DNA of 64,000 nt from Lineus longissimus (lineage: Eukaryota > Nemertea > Pilidiophora > Heteronemertea > Lineidae): the NCBI RefSeq assembly GCF_910592395.1, contig NC_088310.1, forward strand, positions 937,501 through 1,001,500, given 5' to 3'. Positions 25,601-36,500 of this stretch are shown one piece after another (positions within the stretch are counted from its first letter, which is position 1; every line of letters begins with the position of its first letter). Both the position numbers and the translations under genes were made by a program. The notes under the pieces are model-generated. The model ran no database searches. It was not told where the DNA came from and saw nothing but the letters and a program-made list of their open reading frames with translations.

Positions 25601-28600
25601 GACCCAAGTCGTATGTGAGGAAGTCAGGACTCTTGATTACTCAACTGTCACCCCGGCCAACATCCAGGGAGATAAAGACTTCCCAGTGGTCAACAAGGAG
25701 GGGAAACCAGTCTCAATGGCCGAGATCCAAGCTATTCCACAGACCCAAGTCGTAAGTGAGGAAGTCAGGACTCTTGATTACTCAACTGTCACCCCGGCGG
25801 ACATCCAGGGAGATAAAGACTTCCCATTTGTCAACAAGAATGGGAAACCAGTCTCAATGGCCGAGATCCAAGCTATTCCACAGACCCAAGTTATCAGTGA
25901 GGAAGAGATTGTACCATTGTCAGATGATGACATCGAGACTCTTGATGACTTGACTATTATCAGAAAAATGAGAAGTGTAACTCCTGATACAAGGAATTCT
26001 GCACCAGACAGAGATTCACAGGTGGAGGTAACCATCTCTGCCACTGGTCCAATGCGATACGTGAATGAAGATGATGAAGTTGAAGTTTCCACTGCTGGTG
26101 CGGGAGTGGAAGTCCCAGTTGATATAGTCGGGCCAGCTCAAACTATCTATCAAGGAGGCAATGTGCTCTATGGGTCTATCGAAATACAGAATCCTGATGG
26201 AACTGTCACCCAAGTTCCAAAGGAGGTGGGAGAAATTCCTGGGGCTCTTGATAAGTTCATTGACCACAAAAAGAAGGCTGCTGGTCCATCTGTAGCTGTC
26301 ATACCTGACAATCAGAATGAAAAGCCCCTGACTTCAGAACTCAATAAACCAGTGCCTGCCCACCTGCCCAAGGAAAGTTTCAAAAATGATGAAAAACCAG
26401 TCTCATTGGCCGAGATCCACGCTATTCCACAGACCCAAGTTGTAAGTGAGGAAGTCAGGACTCTTGATTACTCAACTGTCACACCAACCGACATCCAGGG
26501 AGATAAAGACTTCCCATTGGTCAACAAGAATGGGAAACCAGTCTCAATGGCCGAGATCCACTCTATTCCACAGACCCAAGTTGTCATCGAGGAAGAGGTT
26601 GAACCATTGTCAGATGATGAAATCGAGACTCTTGATGACTCGACTATCACACCAGCTGACATCCAGGGAGATAAAGACTTCCCATTGGTCAACAAGGAGG
26701 GGAAACCAGTCTCATTGGCCGAGATCCACTCTATTCCACAGACCCAAGTTGTCATCGAGGAAGAGGTTGAACCATTGTCAGATGATGAAATCGAGACTCT
26801 TGATGACTCGACTATCACACCAGCTGACATCCAGGGAGATAAAGACTTCCCATTGGTCAACAAGGAGGGGAAACCAGTCTCATTGGCCGAGATCCAAGCT
26901 ATTCCACAGACCAAAGTTGTCAGTGAGGAAGAAATTGTACCATTGTCAGATGATGAAATCGAGACTCTTGATGACTCGACTATCACACCAGCCGACATCC
27001 AGGGAGATAAAGACTTCCCAGTGGTCAACAAGGAGGGGAAACAAGTCTCATTGGCAGAGATCCAAGCTATTCCACAGACCAAAGTTATCAGTGAGGAAGA
27101 AATTGTACCATTGTCAGATGATGAAGTCAGGACTCTTGATGATTCGACTATCACACCAGTCGACATCCAGGGAGATAAAGACTTCCCATTGGTTAACAAG
27201 AATGGGAAACCAGTCTCATTGGCCGAGATCCATGCTATTCCACAGACCAAAGTTGTCAGTGAGGAAGAAATTGTACCATTGTCAGATGATGAAATCGAGA
27301 CTCTTGATTACTCAACTATCACACCAGCCGACATCCAGGGAGATAAAGACTTCCCAGTGGTCAACAAGGAGAGGAAACCAGTCTCAATGGCCGAGATCCA
27401 AGCTATTCCACAGACCCAAGTTATCAGTGAGGAAGAAATTGTACCATTGTCAGATGATGACATCGAGACTCTTGATGACTCGACTATCACACCAGCCGAC
27501 ATCCAGGGAGATAAAGACTTCCCAGTGGTCAACAAGGAGAGGAAACCAGTCTCATTGGCCGAGATCCACTCTATTCCACAGACCCAAGTTGTCAGTGAGG
27601 AAGTCAGGACTCTTGATGACTCGACTATCACACCAGCCAACATCCAGGGAGATAAAGACTTCCTAGTGGTCAACAAGGAGGGGAAACCAGTCTCATTGGC
27701 CGAGATCCAAGCTATCCCACAGACCAAAGTTATCAGTGAGGAAGTCAGGACTCTTGATGACTCGACTATCACACCAGCCAACATCCAGGAAGATAAAGAC
27801 TTCCCAGTGATCAACAAGGAGGGGAAACCAGTCTCATTGACCGAGATCCAAGCTTTTCCACAGACCCAAGTTATCAGTGAGGAAGAAATTGTACCATTGT
27901 CAGATGATGACATCGAGAGTCTTGATGACTCGGCTGTCATACCAGCCGACATCCAGGAAGATAAAGACTTCCCATTGGTCAACAAGGAGGGGAAACCAGT
28001 CTCATTGACCGAGATCCAAGCTTTTCCACAGACCCAAGTTATCAGTGAGGAAGAAATTGTACCATTGTCAGATGATGACATCGAGAGTCTTGATGACTCG
28101 GCTGTCATACCAGCCGACATCCAGGAAGATAAAGACTTCCCATTGGTCAACAAGGAGGGGAAGCAAGTCTCATTGGCCGAGATCCAAGCTATCCCACAGA
28201 CCCAAGTTGTAAGTGAGAAAGAGATTGTACCATTGTCAGATGATGAAATCGAGACTCTTGATGATTCGACTATCACCCCAGCTGACATCCAGGGAGATAA
28301 AGACTTCCTAGTGGTCAACAAGAATGGGAAACCAGTCTCAATGGCCGAGATCCATGCTATTCCACAGACCCAAGTTGTCAGTGAGGAAGAAATTGTACCA
28401 TTGTCAGATGATGAAATCGAGACTCTTGATGACTCGACTATCACACCAACCGACATCCAGGAAGATAAAGACTTCCCAGTGGTCAACAAGGAGGAGAAAC
28501 CAGTCTCAATGGCCGAGATCCAAGCTATTCCACAGACCCAAGTTATCAGTGAAGAAGTCAAGAATCTCGATGATTCGACTATCACACCAGCCGACATCCA

Positions 28601-31600
28601 GGGAGATAAAGACTTCCCAGTGGTCAACAAGGAGGAGAAACCAGTCTCAATGGCCGTGATCCAAGCTAATCCACAGACCCAAGTTGTCAGTGAGGAAGTC
28701 AAGAATCTCGATGATTCGACTATCACACCAGCCGACATCCAGGGAGATAAAGACTTCCCAGTGGTCAACAAGGAGGGGAAACCAGTCTCAATGGCCGTGA
28801 TCCAAGCTAATCCACAGCCCCAAGTTGTCAGTGTGAAAGAGATTGTACCATTGTCAGATGATGAAATCGAGAGTCTTGATGACTGGACTATCACACCAGC
28901 CGACATCCAGGGAGATAAAGACTTCCCATTGGTCAGCAAGGAGGGGAGAGCAGTCTCATTGGCCCAGATCCAAGCTAATCCACAGACCCAAGTTGTCATC
29001 GAAGAAGAGGTTGTACCATTGTCAGATGATGAAATCGAGAGTCTTGATGATTCGACCATCACACCAGCTGACATCCAGGAAGATAAAGACTTCCCATTGG
29101 TCAACAAGGAGGGGAAACCAGTCTCATTGGCCCAGATCCACGCTATTCCACAGACCAAAGTTGTCAGTGAGGAAGAAATTGTACCAATGGCAGATGATGA
29201 AATCGAGAGTCTTGATGACTCGACTATCACACCAGCTGACATCCAGGGAGATAAAGACTTCCCAGTGGTCAACAACTCTGCACCAGACATAGATTCACAA
29301 GTGGAGATAACCATCTCTGCCACTGGTCCAATGCGATACGTGAATGAAGATGATGAAGTTGAAGTTTCCTCTACTGGTATGGAAGATGAAGTCCAGGTTG
29401 ATGTTGTTGGGCCAGCACAATTCACTGATCCAGATGGCAGTGTTCACCATGGACCAGTTGAGATACAGAAATCAGATAGAACTGTCATCCAAGTTCCAAA
29501 GGAGGTCGGAGAAATTCCTGGGGCTCTTGATAAGCTCATTGGCCAAGAGAAGAAAACTGCTGAGCCAGATATAGATGATATACCAAGGACATCAGTATTC
29601 GGTGAACCTGTCCAATCTCATCTTCCAGAGGAAAGTCCAGTTGCAGACAATTACTTGGGTATGGATAGCAGGAGATCTTCACCAGGTATATCAACTGTTC
29701 TCGGACCTGCCCAGTATGTAGATGAAGCTGGGAATGTTCATCATGGTCCTATTGAAGTCTTTAGGAAAGATGGAGCAGTTGTTCTCTTGCCAAGCGAGAG
29801 TGGGGCCATCCCTGGAGTTGTATCAGCAGCGCTGAAGACCTACCCTGCTGACTCACATAGTGAAGACGAGTCCCAACCACATCTACGCAGTTTCCGAGGT
29901 AAAGAGGTATTGATGCAAGACATGGCATCTCAGACAGAAAAGTCACGAAGGAAACTTCAAGACAGATCCAAGTTGAAGAAAAGACAATCATATGGTCTCC
30001 AAGATTCTACTGTTTCATGCAGTTCGGACTATAGTGAGGATGACTACAGCTTCATCAGTTCAAGTGGAGTTGACGACATTCCTGATTCCCAAACATCAAG
30101 GCTGCAGAATGATTCTGCAACACAAACAGACCAAAACTTAGCACAAACCTCCACACAGACAGTTCCAGTTGTTGAAGCTAAGCCAAGGCAGGATGCTAAG
30201 CTTGCTGTTGGTGAGAGCGGCACACAAACTGATGCACAGCTTAAGCCGGGGCAGAAATCAGATGTTGGATCACAAACTCCCAAGATTCAGGATCCACCAA
30301 CTTATTCTGAAGCTGAGGAAGACACGTGGCCCACTGATCCAGCCCAAGCCACTCAGACATTCTTTGCCTCAGGTGACGAAGATGAATCTTCCGAGTTCTC
30401 TGACTTGTCCGATGTGGATGAAGACTACGAAATTGGTTTAGGGAATGAAGCCGGCCGAGGCATTTCAGCTTTACAGAAGAAGCCAGTACCAAGTGAGATA
30501 TCATCAGTCAGTGGTGTTGAAGCAGTTGTTCATGAGACACCAGTTTCTTGCCTTGTGGATGGCATAACTCAAACAGATCCAACTGAACCTAACAGTGTGG
30601 CTGAGGAGGAAGCTGTGATGAATGACAACCAAACACAAACGGAAGCACCATCCCAGGAGTTCCCAGCGATCATGGAAGAGCCAGAAGACATGAGGCCACC
30701 AAGGACAGCTCCCAAGCAACATAATGACATCTCAATTCAAACTGATGCTGATCCTGAACCCCTTGGAATCGCTCCTGCCTCAGTGAAACAAGTAGCCACT
30801 ACTTCCAGCCAGACCTCCAACTTTGAGGACCTGAGGCCAGAAGATGACTCACACGTCTCTGAATTGGTAGATCCAGATACTCTATCCAAGTACAGAACAT
30901 TTAGAGATAGGGAATCGTCATCTTCACGGTCAGACTTGGGTTACCAGAGTTCTGACTCATTTGTCAAGCCTGACATACCAGTGGTATCGGGACAGCCACA
31001 GTCCGTTGAAGTTACAGCAGCACCAGTAACGAGTTTGTCACCTAGAGCCCAATATGATCAAGACACACCACCGCATGTGATGGGATTACCTGTAACACCT
31101 GAAGCAAAGAATGGAGCGACCACGACTGCATCCCCAAGAGGTTATCAACCGATTATTCCTGCTGAAGTTGATATTGTTGCCAGTGAAATTGCTTTAGAAG
31201 ATTATCCCTTGATAAATGGCCACAGACCACCTGGGAAAGGTCTTGTAGACATGACAGTGCAAACTGACTTCTCTGCAGACACAATTCTTGGTCAGCCAGG
31301 ATGGATACATCCCCCAGCTGAGGAAGTTGATGATGAAGTACCTTCGATATCTGACACGACAGGTATCATCACAAACAACCAGATGGATTCATCAACACAG
31401 ACAGGTGATTCTCTCTTGGACATTGATGAGCTGCTTCTGTTACCACCTGAAGCTTTCACAGAGTTTGATGAGGAAACTTTGATGAAGATCCTTGATGATG
31501 ATGATGATTTGAATGACTTCATCGAGACAATGTCGCTGCCAGACTTGACCAGATCAGATAATGACAGCACCCACTTTAGGTCATATAGCTCAATGTCACA

Positions 31601-33328
31601 CATGGTAAACGGAGACAGTTTTGAAGATGACGGCCACCCAAAATCCTATCATGCATCAAGGGCAAGGAGACCATTACCAAGAAGCCAAGTTCTCACTGAT
31701 GTGCCTCATTTGGCTTTCCATATCCCTGGGCTTGATAAGCTGAAAGAGGAACATGACCGAATGATGGAGCTTCTGAGAAGGTCACACGAGAACCGGGAAA
31801 ACATCAAGCAGAAGCGGCGCCAGATCAGGAGCACCAAACCCTTGTATGATGATGAGGAGACAAAGGCCTACAGCTACTCCACGGAGAGTCTAGACAGTAT
31901 AGAATTCTCTCCTATCAGTAGAGAAGACCTGAGGAATGATCAAGAGAAACCTGACTCTCCAGTCCGTGAGCCGTACACCCCGGTTAGTGAACCTCCAGTC
32001 TACATACCACCAAGGAGGCAAGAGAACGAAGCCAAACGTAATGGTACCCAAAACCCTGTTACCATTAACAGGACTAATATAGTTAACATTGAGAGAGATA
32101 TTATGGCGGATACAACAAGACACCGGGAGACCATGGACAGAGAACACCGTGATGTTATAAGGAGACACACCCTGCCGGAAGTTGTTGTCAGTGAACCCAA
32201 CAAGAGGCAGCTGTATAAAGATGTGGCCGGAGATATTTCCAACTTGTCATCACAGCCTTCTGAGTTCAGGCAGACCCGAGCAAGTCTGGATAGACCGAAT
32301 GATCCAAGTGTTGCCAAGAATCTAGAAGTGGACAATGAGATGTCACCACACTCCCAAACTAGTAACGGCTTGCCACCTGATGATACCAGTCCACCATACA
32401 GGAATGGATTTGATCACCAAGTCTATCATAACAATGTGTCCAGGTTAGAGTCATCCATCGAAAGATCTGGCAGCCCAATTTCTGACCAACTGTCAGAGCC
32501 AGGCGACACTGGGTACAGGATCAGCCCCTTGGAGGAAACACCATCTGAACACGATGACCGTGTGCACCAGAATGGAGCGGGAGCCCCGTCAGATGGCTGC
32601 CAGACTGACTTCACCATGACTGATGTCACAATGCAAGATGAGGCAAATGAGACCGAATATGGAGAATATCTGGATGAGATGGAGAGATTACGTCGAGAGC
32701 GATCTTACATCATTGAACTGCTTGGTAGAGATTACGTTCCATCGAAAGTCTGGATTGAACTGGTTGAGGCCCAACTGAACTACACCATTGGGCAGACAGA
32801 CACCCTCTTGGATGCCCTGGAGAGGGGTGATGATATCCCTACAAACTCCTTCACCATCCCTCCACAACAACGTGAGGAACACCTGACAGAGATTACCAGC
32901 GTTCATTTGACAAACTACAGGGTCCAGTTGGAACAATCAAAACGTGATATTGAGGAAAGACTTGCACATTTAGAGAAGACCAAACCAAAACGACCAAGCA
33001 GATCAAGACGAGATCAATTTGGTGACATGAAACGACAAGCAGAAGTTGAGATGTTCAAGTTGGAGCGTGCGAGAGAAGTTCCTCATGGCACGCCATCATC
33101 CAAGCCTCCCTCAGAATCTGAAGTCAGCACCAGGTTGTTTGTGACGAGTTCTGGTCAACCCCGCCATCTAAGTGGACATCATTGCCACATGACGCCAGCG
33201 CAACATCACAAGTACCTGCAGGATCTGAGGAAGACATTGGTTGAGTCGAGCCAGGAGGTCGATTACTTGGGAAGGCTACCACCCACTCCAAGGTCTCTCT
33301 CTGGAAGACGAAGGACGGCATCAGACAG
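1..33328 (+). CDS. STARD9: Giant repeat exon of a STARD9/KIF16A-like kinesin-START protein (5' partial)
   Basis: The frame is open from base 3 with no stop to a splice donor at 33328/33329 (CAG|GTTTGT, phase 2), about 11,100 codons. The kinesin motor expected at the N-terminus is outside the window. Order: acidic Ser-rich region with ten Asp followed by KKKRKRK (about 1638-1691); three-copy W-containing repeat (2010-3180); plakin-like repeats (5040-6290); 50-residue array (6340-24755); acidic 47/56-residue array (25290-29280); TQT cluster (29920-31410); helical segments including RLRRERSYIIELLG and LNYTIGQTDTLL (about 32660-32820). The identification rests on the downstream linker exons and START domain, and on the known presence of one very large exon in vertebrate STARD9. 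I infer a cytoplasmic microtubule-linked protein with an extremely long extensible spacer. A spectraplakin was considered because of the plakin-like repeats, but no GAS2 or EF-hand follows. Confidence 0.72.
1638..1691 (+). other. Poly-Asp run (GAT microsatellite) followed by basic NLS-like patch
   Basis: Ten consecutive GAT codons (1638-1667) encode poly-Asp. They are followed, after one Ala, by K-K-K-R-K-R-K, a monopartite nuclear-localisation-like patch. It lies within the giant exon, about residue 535. Length polymorphism is likely because the codons are a pure trinucleotide repeat. Confidence 0.85.
2010..3180 (+). repeat. Three-copy diverged coding repeat with W and EGF motifs
   Basis: Three stretches near 2020-2240, 2605-2800 and 2965-3180 share the pattern (V/I)-x-W-x-S-x(5)-P-x-x-(S/V)-x-x-x-P, a spacer of about 25 residues, then a (K/R)-T/V-D/S-x-W segment and E-G-F-x-(V/T/I)-(S/T)-x-(I/M)-(A/H)-P. 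They are too diverged to be recent. A degenerate start of a further copy (DLDWSSDSVTGHQP) occurs near 1810. I do not recognise the domain. Confidence 0.6.
5043..6290 (+). repeat. Plakin-like (plectin-type) repeat block, about 16 copies
   Basis: Residues of about 24-38-aa spacing carry the plectin-repeat signature T-G-x-x-(L/M)-(T/S)-(L/I)-x-E-A-(I/V)-x-x-G-(L/M/I)-(I/V)-D: GEAIEAGMID, QEAIAFGLVD, ADAVQDGLYD, EDAINIGMID, AEAIECGLVD, HTAVEEGII, SDSLKFGLID, QEAINKGII, ANAIDSGYVD, RQAICKGVI and others. In plakins (desmoplakin, plectin, invertebrate spectraplakins) such repeats form globular modules that bind intermediate filaments or act as spacers. Here they sit immediately before the amplified array. 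Finding them in a kinesin/START context is unexpected. The copies are strongly diverged from each other, unlike the array that follows. Confidence 0.7.
7130..8330 (+). repeat. Long duplicated block inside the array (partner at 12830-14030)
   Basis: About eight consecutive units match a block 5,700 bp (38 units) downstream, including private variants: the AAACAAATC change at 7464-7472 and 13164-13172, and the GAAGCC and GAGTTTCCA changes at about 7712-7744 and 13412-13444. Only scattered single-base differences separate the two copies, for example the codon at about 7599. Confidence 0.85.
19420..23020 (+). repeat. 1.8-kb tandem segmental duplication (12 units each) inside the array
   Basis: Units of 19420-21220 recur at 21220-23020 with an offset of exactly 1,800 bp. 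Shared private variants include GACAAGGGAGG (about 20115 and 21915), CTTACTAGTTGAG (about 20373 and 22173), GAAAATAGG (about 20590 and 22390), ACAGCGATC (about 20980 and 22780) and GACAAGTGTGG (about 21015 and 22815). A few differences (about 20365/22165 and 20460/22260) show that this is not simply a read-collapse copy. Confidence 0.88.
24893..25180 (+). repeat. Linker module, copy 1
   Basis: Encodes NSAPDRDSQVEVTIS, then GPMRYVNEDD, an acidic stretch, and PAQTIYQGGNVLYGSIEIQ followed by an NPDGT, PKEVGEIPGALDKFID tail. It separates the 50-aa array from the acidic array. A related tail (FIDADGNIHHEPVEIQ, about 24758-24860) precedes it, so the module itself contains a repeated D-G-N-V-x-x-x-x-(V/I)-E-I-Q-x-(P/S)-D-G core. 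No family is recognised. Confidence 0.75.
25290..29280 (+). repeat. Second coding array: about 21 acidic units of 141 or 168 bp
   Basis: The unit is (A/T)DIQGDKDFPxVNKxGKPVSLAEIQ followed by A-I-P-Q-T-Q-V-(V/I)-S-E-E. A long form (56 aa, 168 bp) inserts EIVPLSDDEIETLDDSTIT, while a short form (47 aa, 141 bp) carries EVRTLDxSTVT instead. Four units precede a second linker module at 25994, and about seventeen follow it. The DIQ-x4-P-x5-GKPVSLAEI part matches half of the upstream 50-aa unit, so the two arrays are related. Short and long forms alternate irregularly, and some units lack a few residues (for example the one near 25590). Confidence 0.92.
25994..26281 (+). repeat. Linker module, copy 2
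   Basis: Near-identical to the copy 1,101 bp upstream (GAATTCTGCACCAGACAGAG begins at 24893 and again at 25994). The 1,101-bp offset is a whole number of codons. The preceding unit of the acidic array is broken (IIRKMRSVTPDTR), which marks the duplication junction. Confidence 0.8.
29275..29565 (+). repeat. Linker module, copy 3 (diverged)
   Basis: Begins SAPDIDSQVEITIS and then GPMRYVNEDDEVEVS, followed by PAQFTDPDGSVHHGPVEIQ. It closes the acidic array. It is more diverged than copies 1 and 2, so it is probably the older copy. A fourth, partial relative (PAQYVDEAGNVHHGPIEV) lies at about 29706-29830. Confidence 0.75.
29920..31410 (+). other. Cluster of TQT-type motifs resembling dynein light chain (LC8) binding sites
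   Basis: In about 500 residues of disordered-looking sequence the giant exon carries ASQTEKS, SATQTDQN, TSTQTVP, SGTQTDAQ, GSQTPK, QATQTFF, GITQTDPT, NQTQTEAP, SIQTDADP, SSQTSN, TVQTDFS and SSTQTGDS; one more (GCQTDF) lies at about 32598. The TQT core is the established LC8/DYNLL1 recognition anchor, and tandem sites of this density occur in known LC8 scaffolds. LC8 binding is inferred from motif and spacing only. Confidence 0.6.
32655..33328 (+). other. Helical C-terminal segment of the giant exon
   Basis: Charged heptad-like sequence (EYLDEMERLRRERSYIIELL, then LVEAQLNYTIGQTDTLLDAL, later a long E/K/R-rich stretch from about 32930 to 33080) is likely alpha-helical or coiled-coil. It resembles the conserved tail region preceding the START domain in STARD9-type proteins, as far as I recall it. 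It ends in a basic SGRRRTASDR segment at the splice donor. Confidence 0.5.
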
Positions 33329-33546
33329 GTTTGTACAATTTCTGTGTGTTATGATATGTTTTATATCTCGATACTCGTCTCAATGATATTCGAATGTTTA
33401 TAAATTTCAACAGCATAATCGTTTTAACTCCTGAGATTTCTTCTTTCAAACATTGAATCTTCTGTTGAAACTCTGAAATCACTATTCCTTGTGTATGAAA
33501 AGTACCCTTCCGCGCTCCACCTTACTTGATTTTCCTTTCGTTGCAG
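33329..33546 (+). other. Intron after the giant exon (218 bp)
   Basis: Donor CAG|GTTTGT at 33329 and acceptor TTCGTTGCAG ending at 33546. Joining the two restores an AGG codon and an open frame, whereas reading on through the intron stops at 33386. Confidence 0.88.
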
Positions 33547-36500
33547 GTATGGCTCTCTACCAGAGTGTAGCCAAAGCAGTCATGATTACTCACCCTATCG
33601 TCCTCACAGCCAGGACTCGGCCCGCAATAGGAGTCACACATATGGAAGCCCTCGTGACTATCATCCACATGAGGTTCAGAGCCCCAGCTACGGTAGCCAC
33701 TCTGACTACTTCAGCCAGACAGGTCGTGGATTAAGACCAGCATCCTACTACACAGGGCCTAGACGTACTCGATCTGCTGATGATGGCAACTTGCAGCAGA
33801 CAGCTGACTATGTTCACGGCCTCCATGCTGAGCCAGAGAGAATGCTTGCAGAGTACCAGCATGTGCATGAGAGGAGTAAGTCTGAGATTGCACAAGCTCG
33901 GGAGAACCTTGGAAGGACCACACCAAGAGAACGATCCAAATCGGACAAGACTCTAACGTAAGTTGCTGAGTTGGTATCGTTTAGATGAGCTGTTGAGGTT
34001 GCCTGTTGCCAGGAGATTGGTATGAGTCATTTGATTCTACTCTGACACTATGAACCTTAACAGTTAAATTGATAGATGGTAGAACATATTCAATGATCTG
34101 TGGTTCAAATCTCAGTCAAAGCCTGCATGAGTTTTCCGTCCTTCTGCTTTGAATCATATTACCTTTCGTTTTATTTCACCATTTAGTTTCTTGTGAAATC
34201 ACTTCATGTTTGATTATTTAATGATGCCATCCTCTTTCTTCAGCTTGAAGAGTCCACCAACTGTTTCCTCGACTGCTACCAACAGGACTTTGCGCCCTCC
34301 AGAGGACAGACTGCCATCATACAACAGCATGTTCCCAGACGGGCCACCAGGCAGCGGCATGTTCCCGAACAGACCTCAGGACAGAGACATGGAACGGGTA
34401 AGCAGACTTAATGATGATACGTTGAATGTGCATCCGGTGGGTTATGAGACATGACTAACCATACTGACACCATTTATGTTTATCATTTGTCACGTTGCTT
34501 AGTTCTTTAAATTCTTTCCTTCTGGTGATAGCTTCGTTGCTCCTTGGAAATGTTAGGTAACAATGCAACACAATGATAATTATGAATGGTGCCAGTGTTC
34601 TGATATTGGGTTGGATTCTCTCTGAACTAATATGTCTGCCATCATGTTTGCTGCATGGAAATGCATGGAGTTTCTGAAGTGTGTTCTTGGGGTTGCTGGG
34701 CTTTCAGTTTAAAGATAATACATCTCTAGCAGGTTGTGATTGGCAACTTCTGTCATAGAACAACATTTGAGCCAGATTTTTTCTAATATCGTTACATGCT
34801 CTCTTTGACTGATTGACATTTTTTCATAACCGTTCACAATAAAGCACATCTGAATAACAGCTCTGAGGTCATCATGGTGTATTTTGTCTGGTCTACTGTA
34901 TACATGGGTTTCAGCCAGCCAAAAGGCATCTTCACCAGACTGGTAAAATAGGGCCAATTTGAAGGCGCCTTTTGACTGGCTTAAACTCGCTCACACAGTA
35001 TGATGCCTAATTTGTGTTGGGGAAGAACTGGTTGGCTGGGGGTGATGAGTCAGTGACTGATACTTATAGATATTAAATGACCTCGGATCTGCTCTGACGA
35101 ATCCAAACTAAGATGTATTAAGTATTCATATCCGTCCTCATATGAATACTCAGTATAGAGTTTGCCTTGTATGTTTTGCAGCAGTCCACTCCTAAGGTGA
35201 GTCTCCTCTCAGACCCTAACAAAACAACTCAACAAAACATTACATTAGATAAAATGTGTTCTAATGAGCTAATCTAATTTATTTTTGTATAGGTATATTG
35301 ACACATAACATTTCTCTTAGTCAATCCCTTGAATGATATTTTGGAATTTACATGTATGTGTAAAATTGAAATTCAAGAGCCGACCATTTGTCAACAGCAC
35401 TTAAGCTTCTTCTCGTCTTCTGTCGACGCTGGTTTGATGAGGTCACATTGAGTGGAAATGACTACTTTGGGACCAATTTGTGCTTAATATGGAGAGAACC
35501 CTACGGACCAAGGTGTCTGCTATGGGAGGTTCTACTATAAGTTGGCTTAAAAAATGTTTTGCTCAAGAATTTAAAACTTACAGCCCCATTGAAAGAGTGA
35601 AGAGAGTTCTGGTGTTGTTGACAAATGATAGATCTTGTATAGAAGGTGATTGAGGTGCATCTACTTGCATGTTTCATAGTGTAGCTGGTAACTTGTTATT
35701 TTGTTTTGATACAGCCATGCACGGTCATTGATGACGTCATGTCATCGGACTCTGAATATGATTGGCCTCTCGTAAGTGTTTTGCTCTGGGAAGGATGTGA
35801 CGTCTTGCATGCTTTATCGCTAGCTCCTCCTGGTGATGTGTAATAGAGTTATATTTATCCTCTGTTTCTCTTGGCCTAGGTAGTGGGACAAGTTTCTAAC
35901 CAAACGTATTAAAATGATATTGAGAAATGTTCCAAATTAACTAAATCATGCCTTAATTGTCAGGTTAATTTGAAATACCACACAATATGTTTGGTTTAGG
36001 GAAACCTAACTGATGGTTAGGGAAGCAAGTCTGAGTCTTTCAGTGAAGGACAACTCTCTAATAGATTTGAAGTTATGATCCGGGTCTAGTTTGTACAAGG
36101 TTAACCATGTTCACCTAGACTAACTCTACTACGCATCATCATGTGGAGCAGTGTTGTCCTGTGCTATGTTGGCTTCTGACCAGCTTTATATCAGCATTTG
36201 GTGGTAACAGGACAAGTGGCAATCCAATCCTTTGCTCTATATCCAAGCACTGGTGACCATTCCCCATTTTGAATATCTTACCACAACTTTTGCTGGTGTA
36301 AAGCTATTTGTCTGCTTTCTATGTTTAAACTTCCAAACTGTAAAAAGATATCAAAGTGAGGATCTGTGTAGGTGTTTTAGTTAGACCTTCATGTACAGCG
36401 TCTACCTCTGAAAACACTAATGAAACGATAGATGCAGGTCTACTGAGTAGTTCATTGAATACTGTCATAGTTTGGAGGTAGATTGTAAATTGACTTCAGT

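Noticed and set aside
6340-29280. CRISPR-like regular repeats
   Set aside because: Repeats are contiguous, coding and eukaryotic, with no unique spacers.
26446-29425. A 406-codon alternative frame on + and a 705-codon frame on - across the acidic array
   Set aside because: Same cause: the repeated unit lacks stops in other frames. The sense frame is continuous with coding sequence on both sides.
1-33328. Spectraplakin (Shot/VAB-10/MACF) identity suggested by the plakin-like repeats
   Set aside because: No spectrin repeats, EF-hands or GAS2 domain follow; STARD9-like tail exons and a START domain do. Not fully excluded, because the N-terminus is outside the window.
33329-33386. Extension of the giant frame to a stop at 33386
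   Set aside because: The donor at 33329 and acceptor at 33546 join in frame to a long, clearly related exon. The extension is hydrophobic intron read-through.
34060-34120. tRNA-like A and B boxes (GGTTCAAATCTC), and a similar pair at about 38130-38180
   Set aside because: No cloverleaf can be drawn, and there is no poly-A tail or target duplication. Too weak for a tRNA or SINE.
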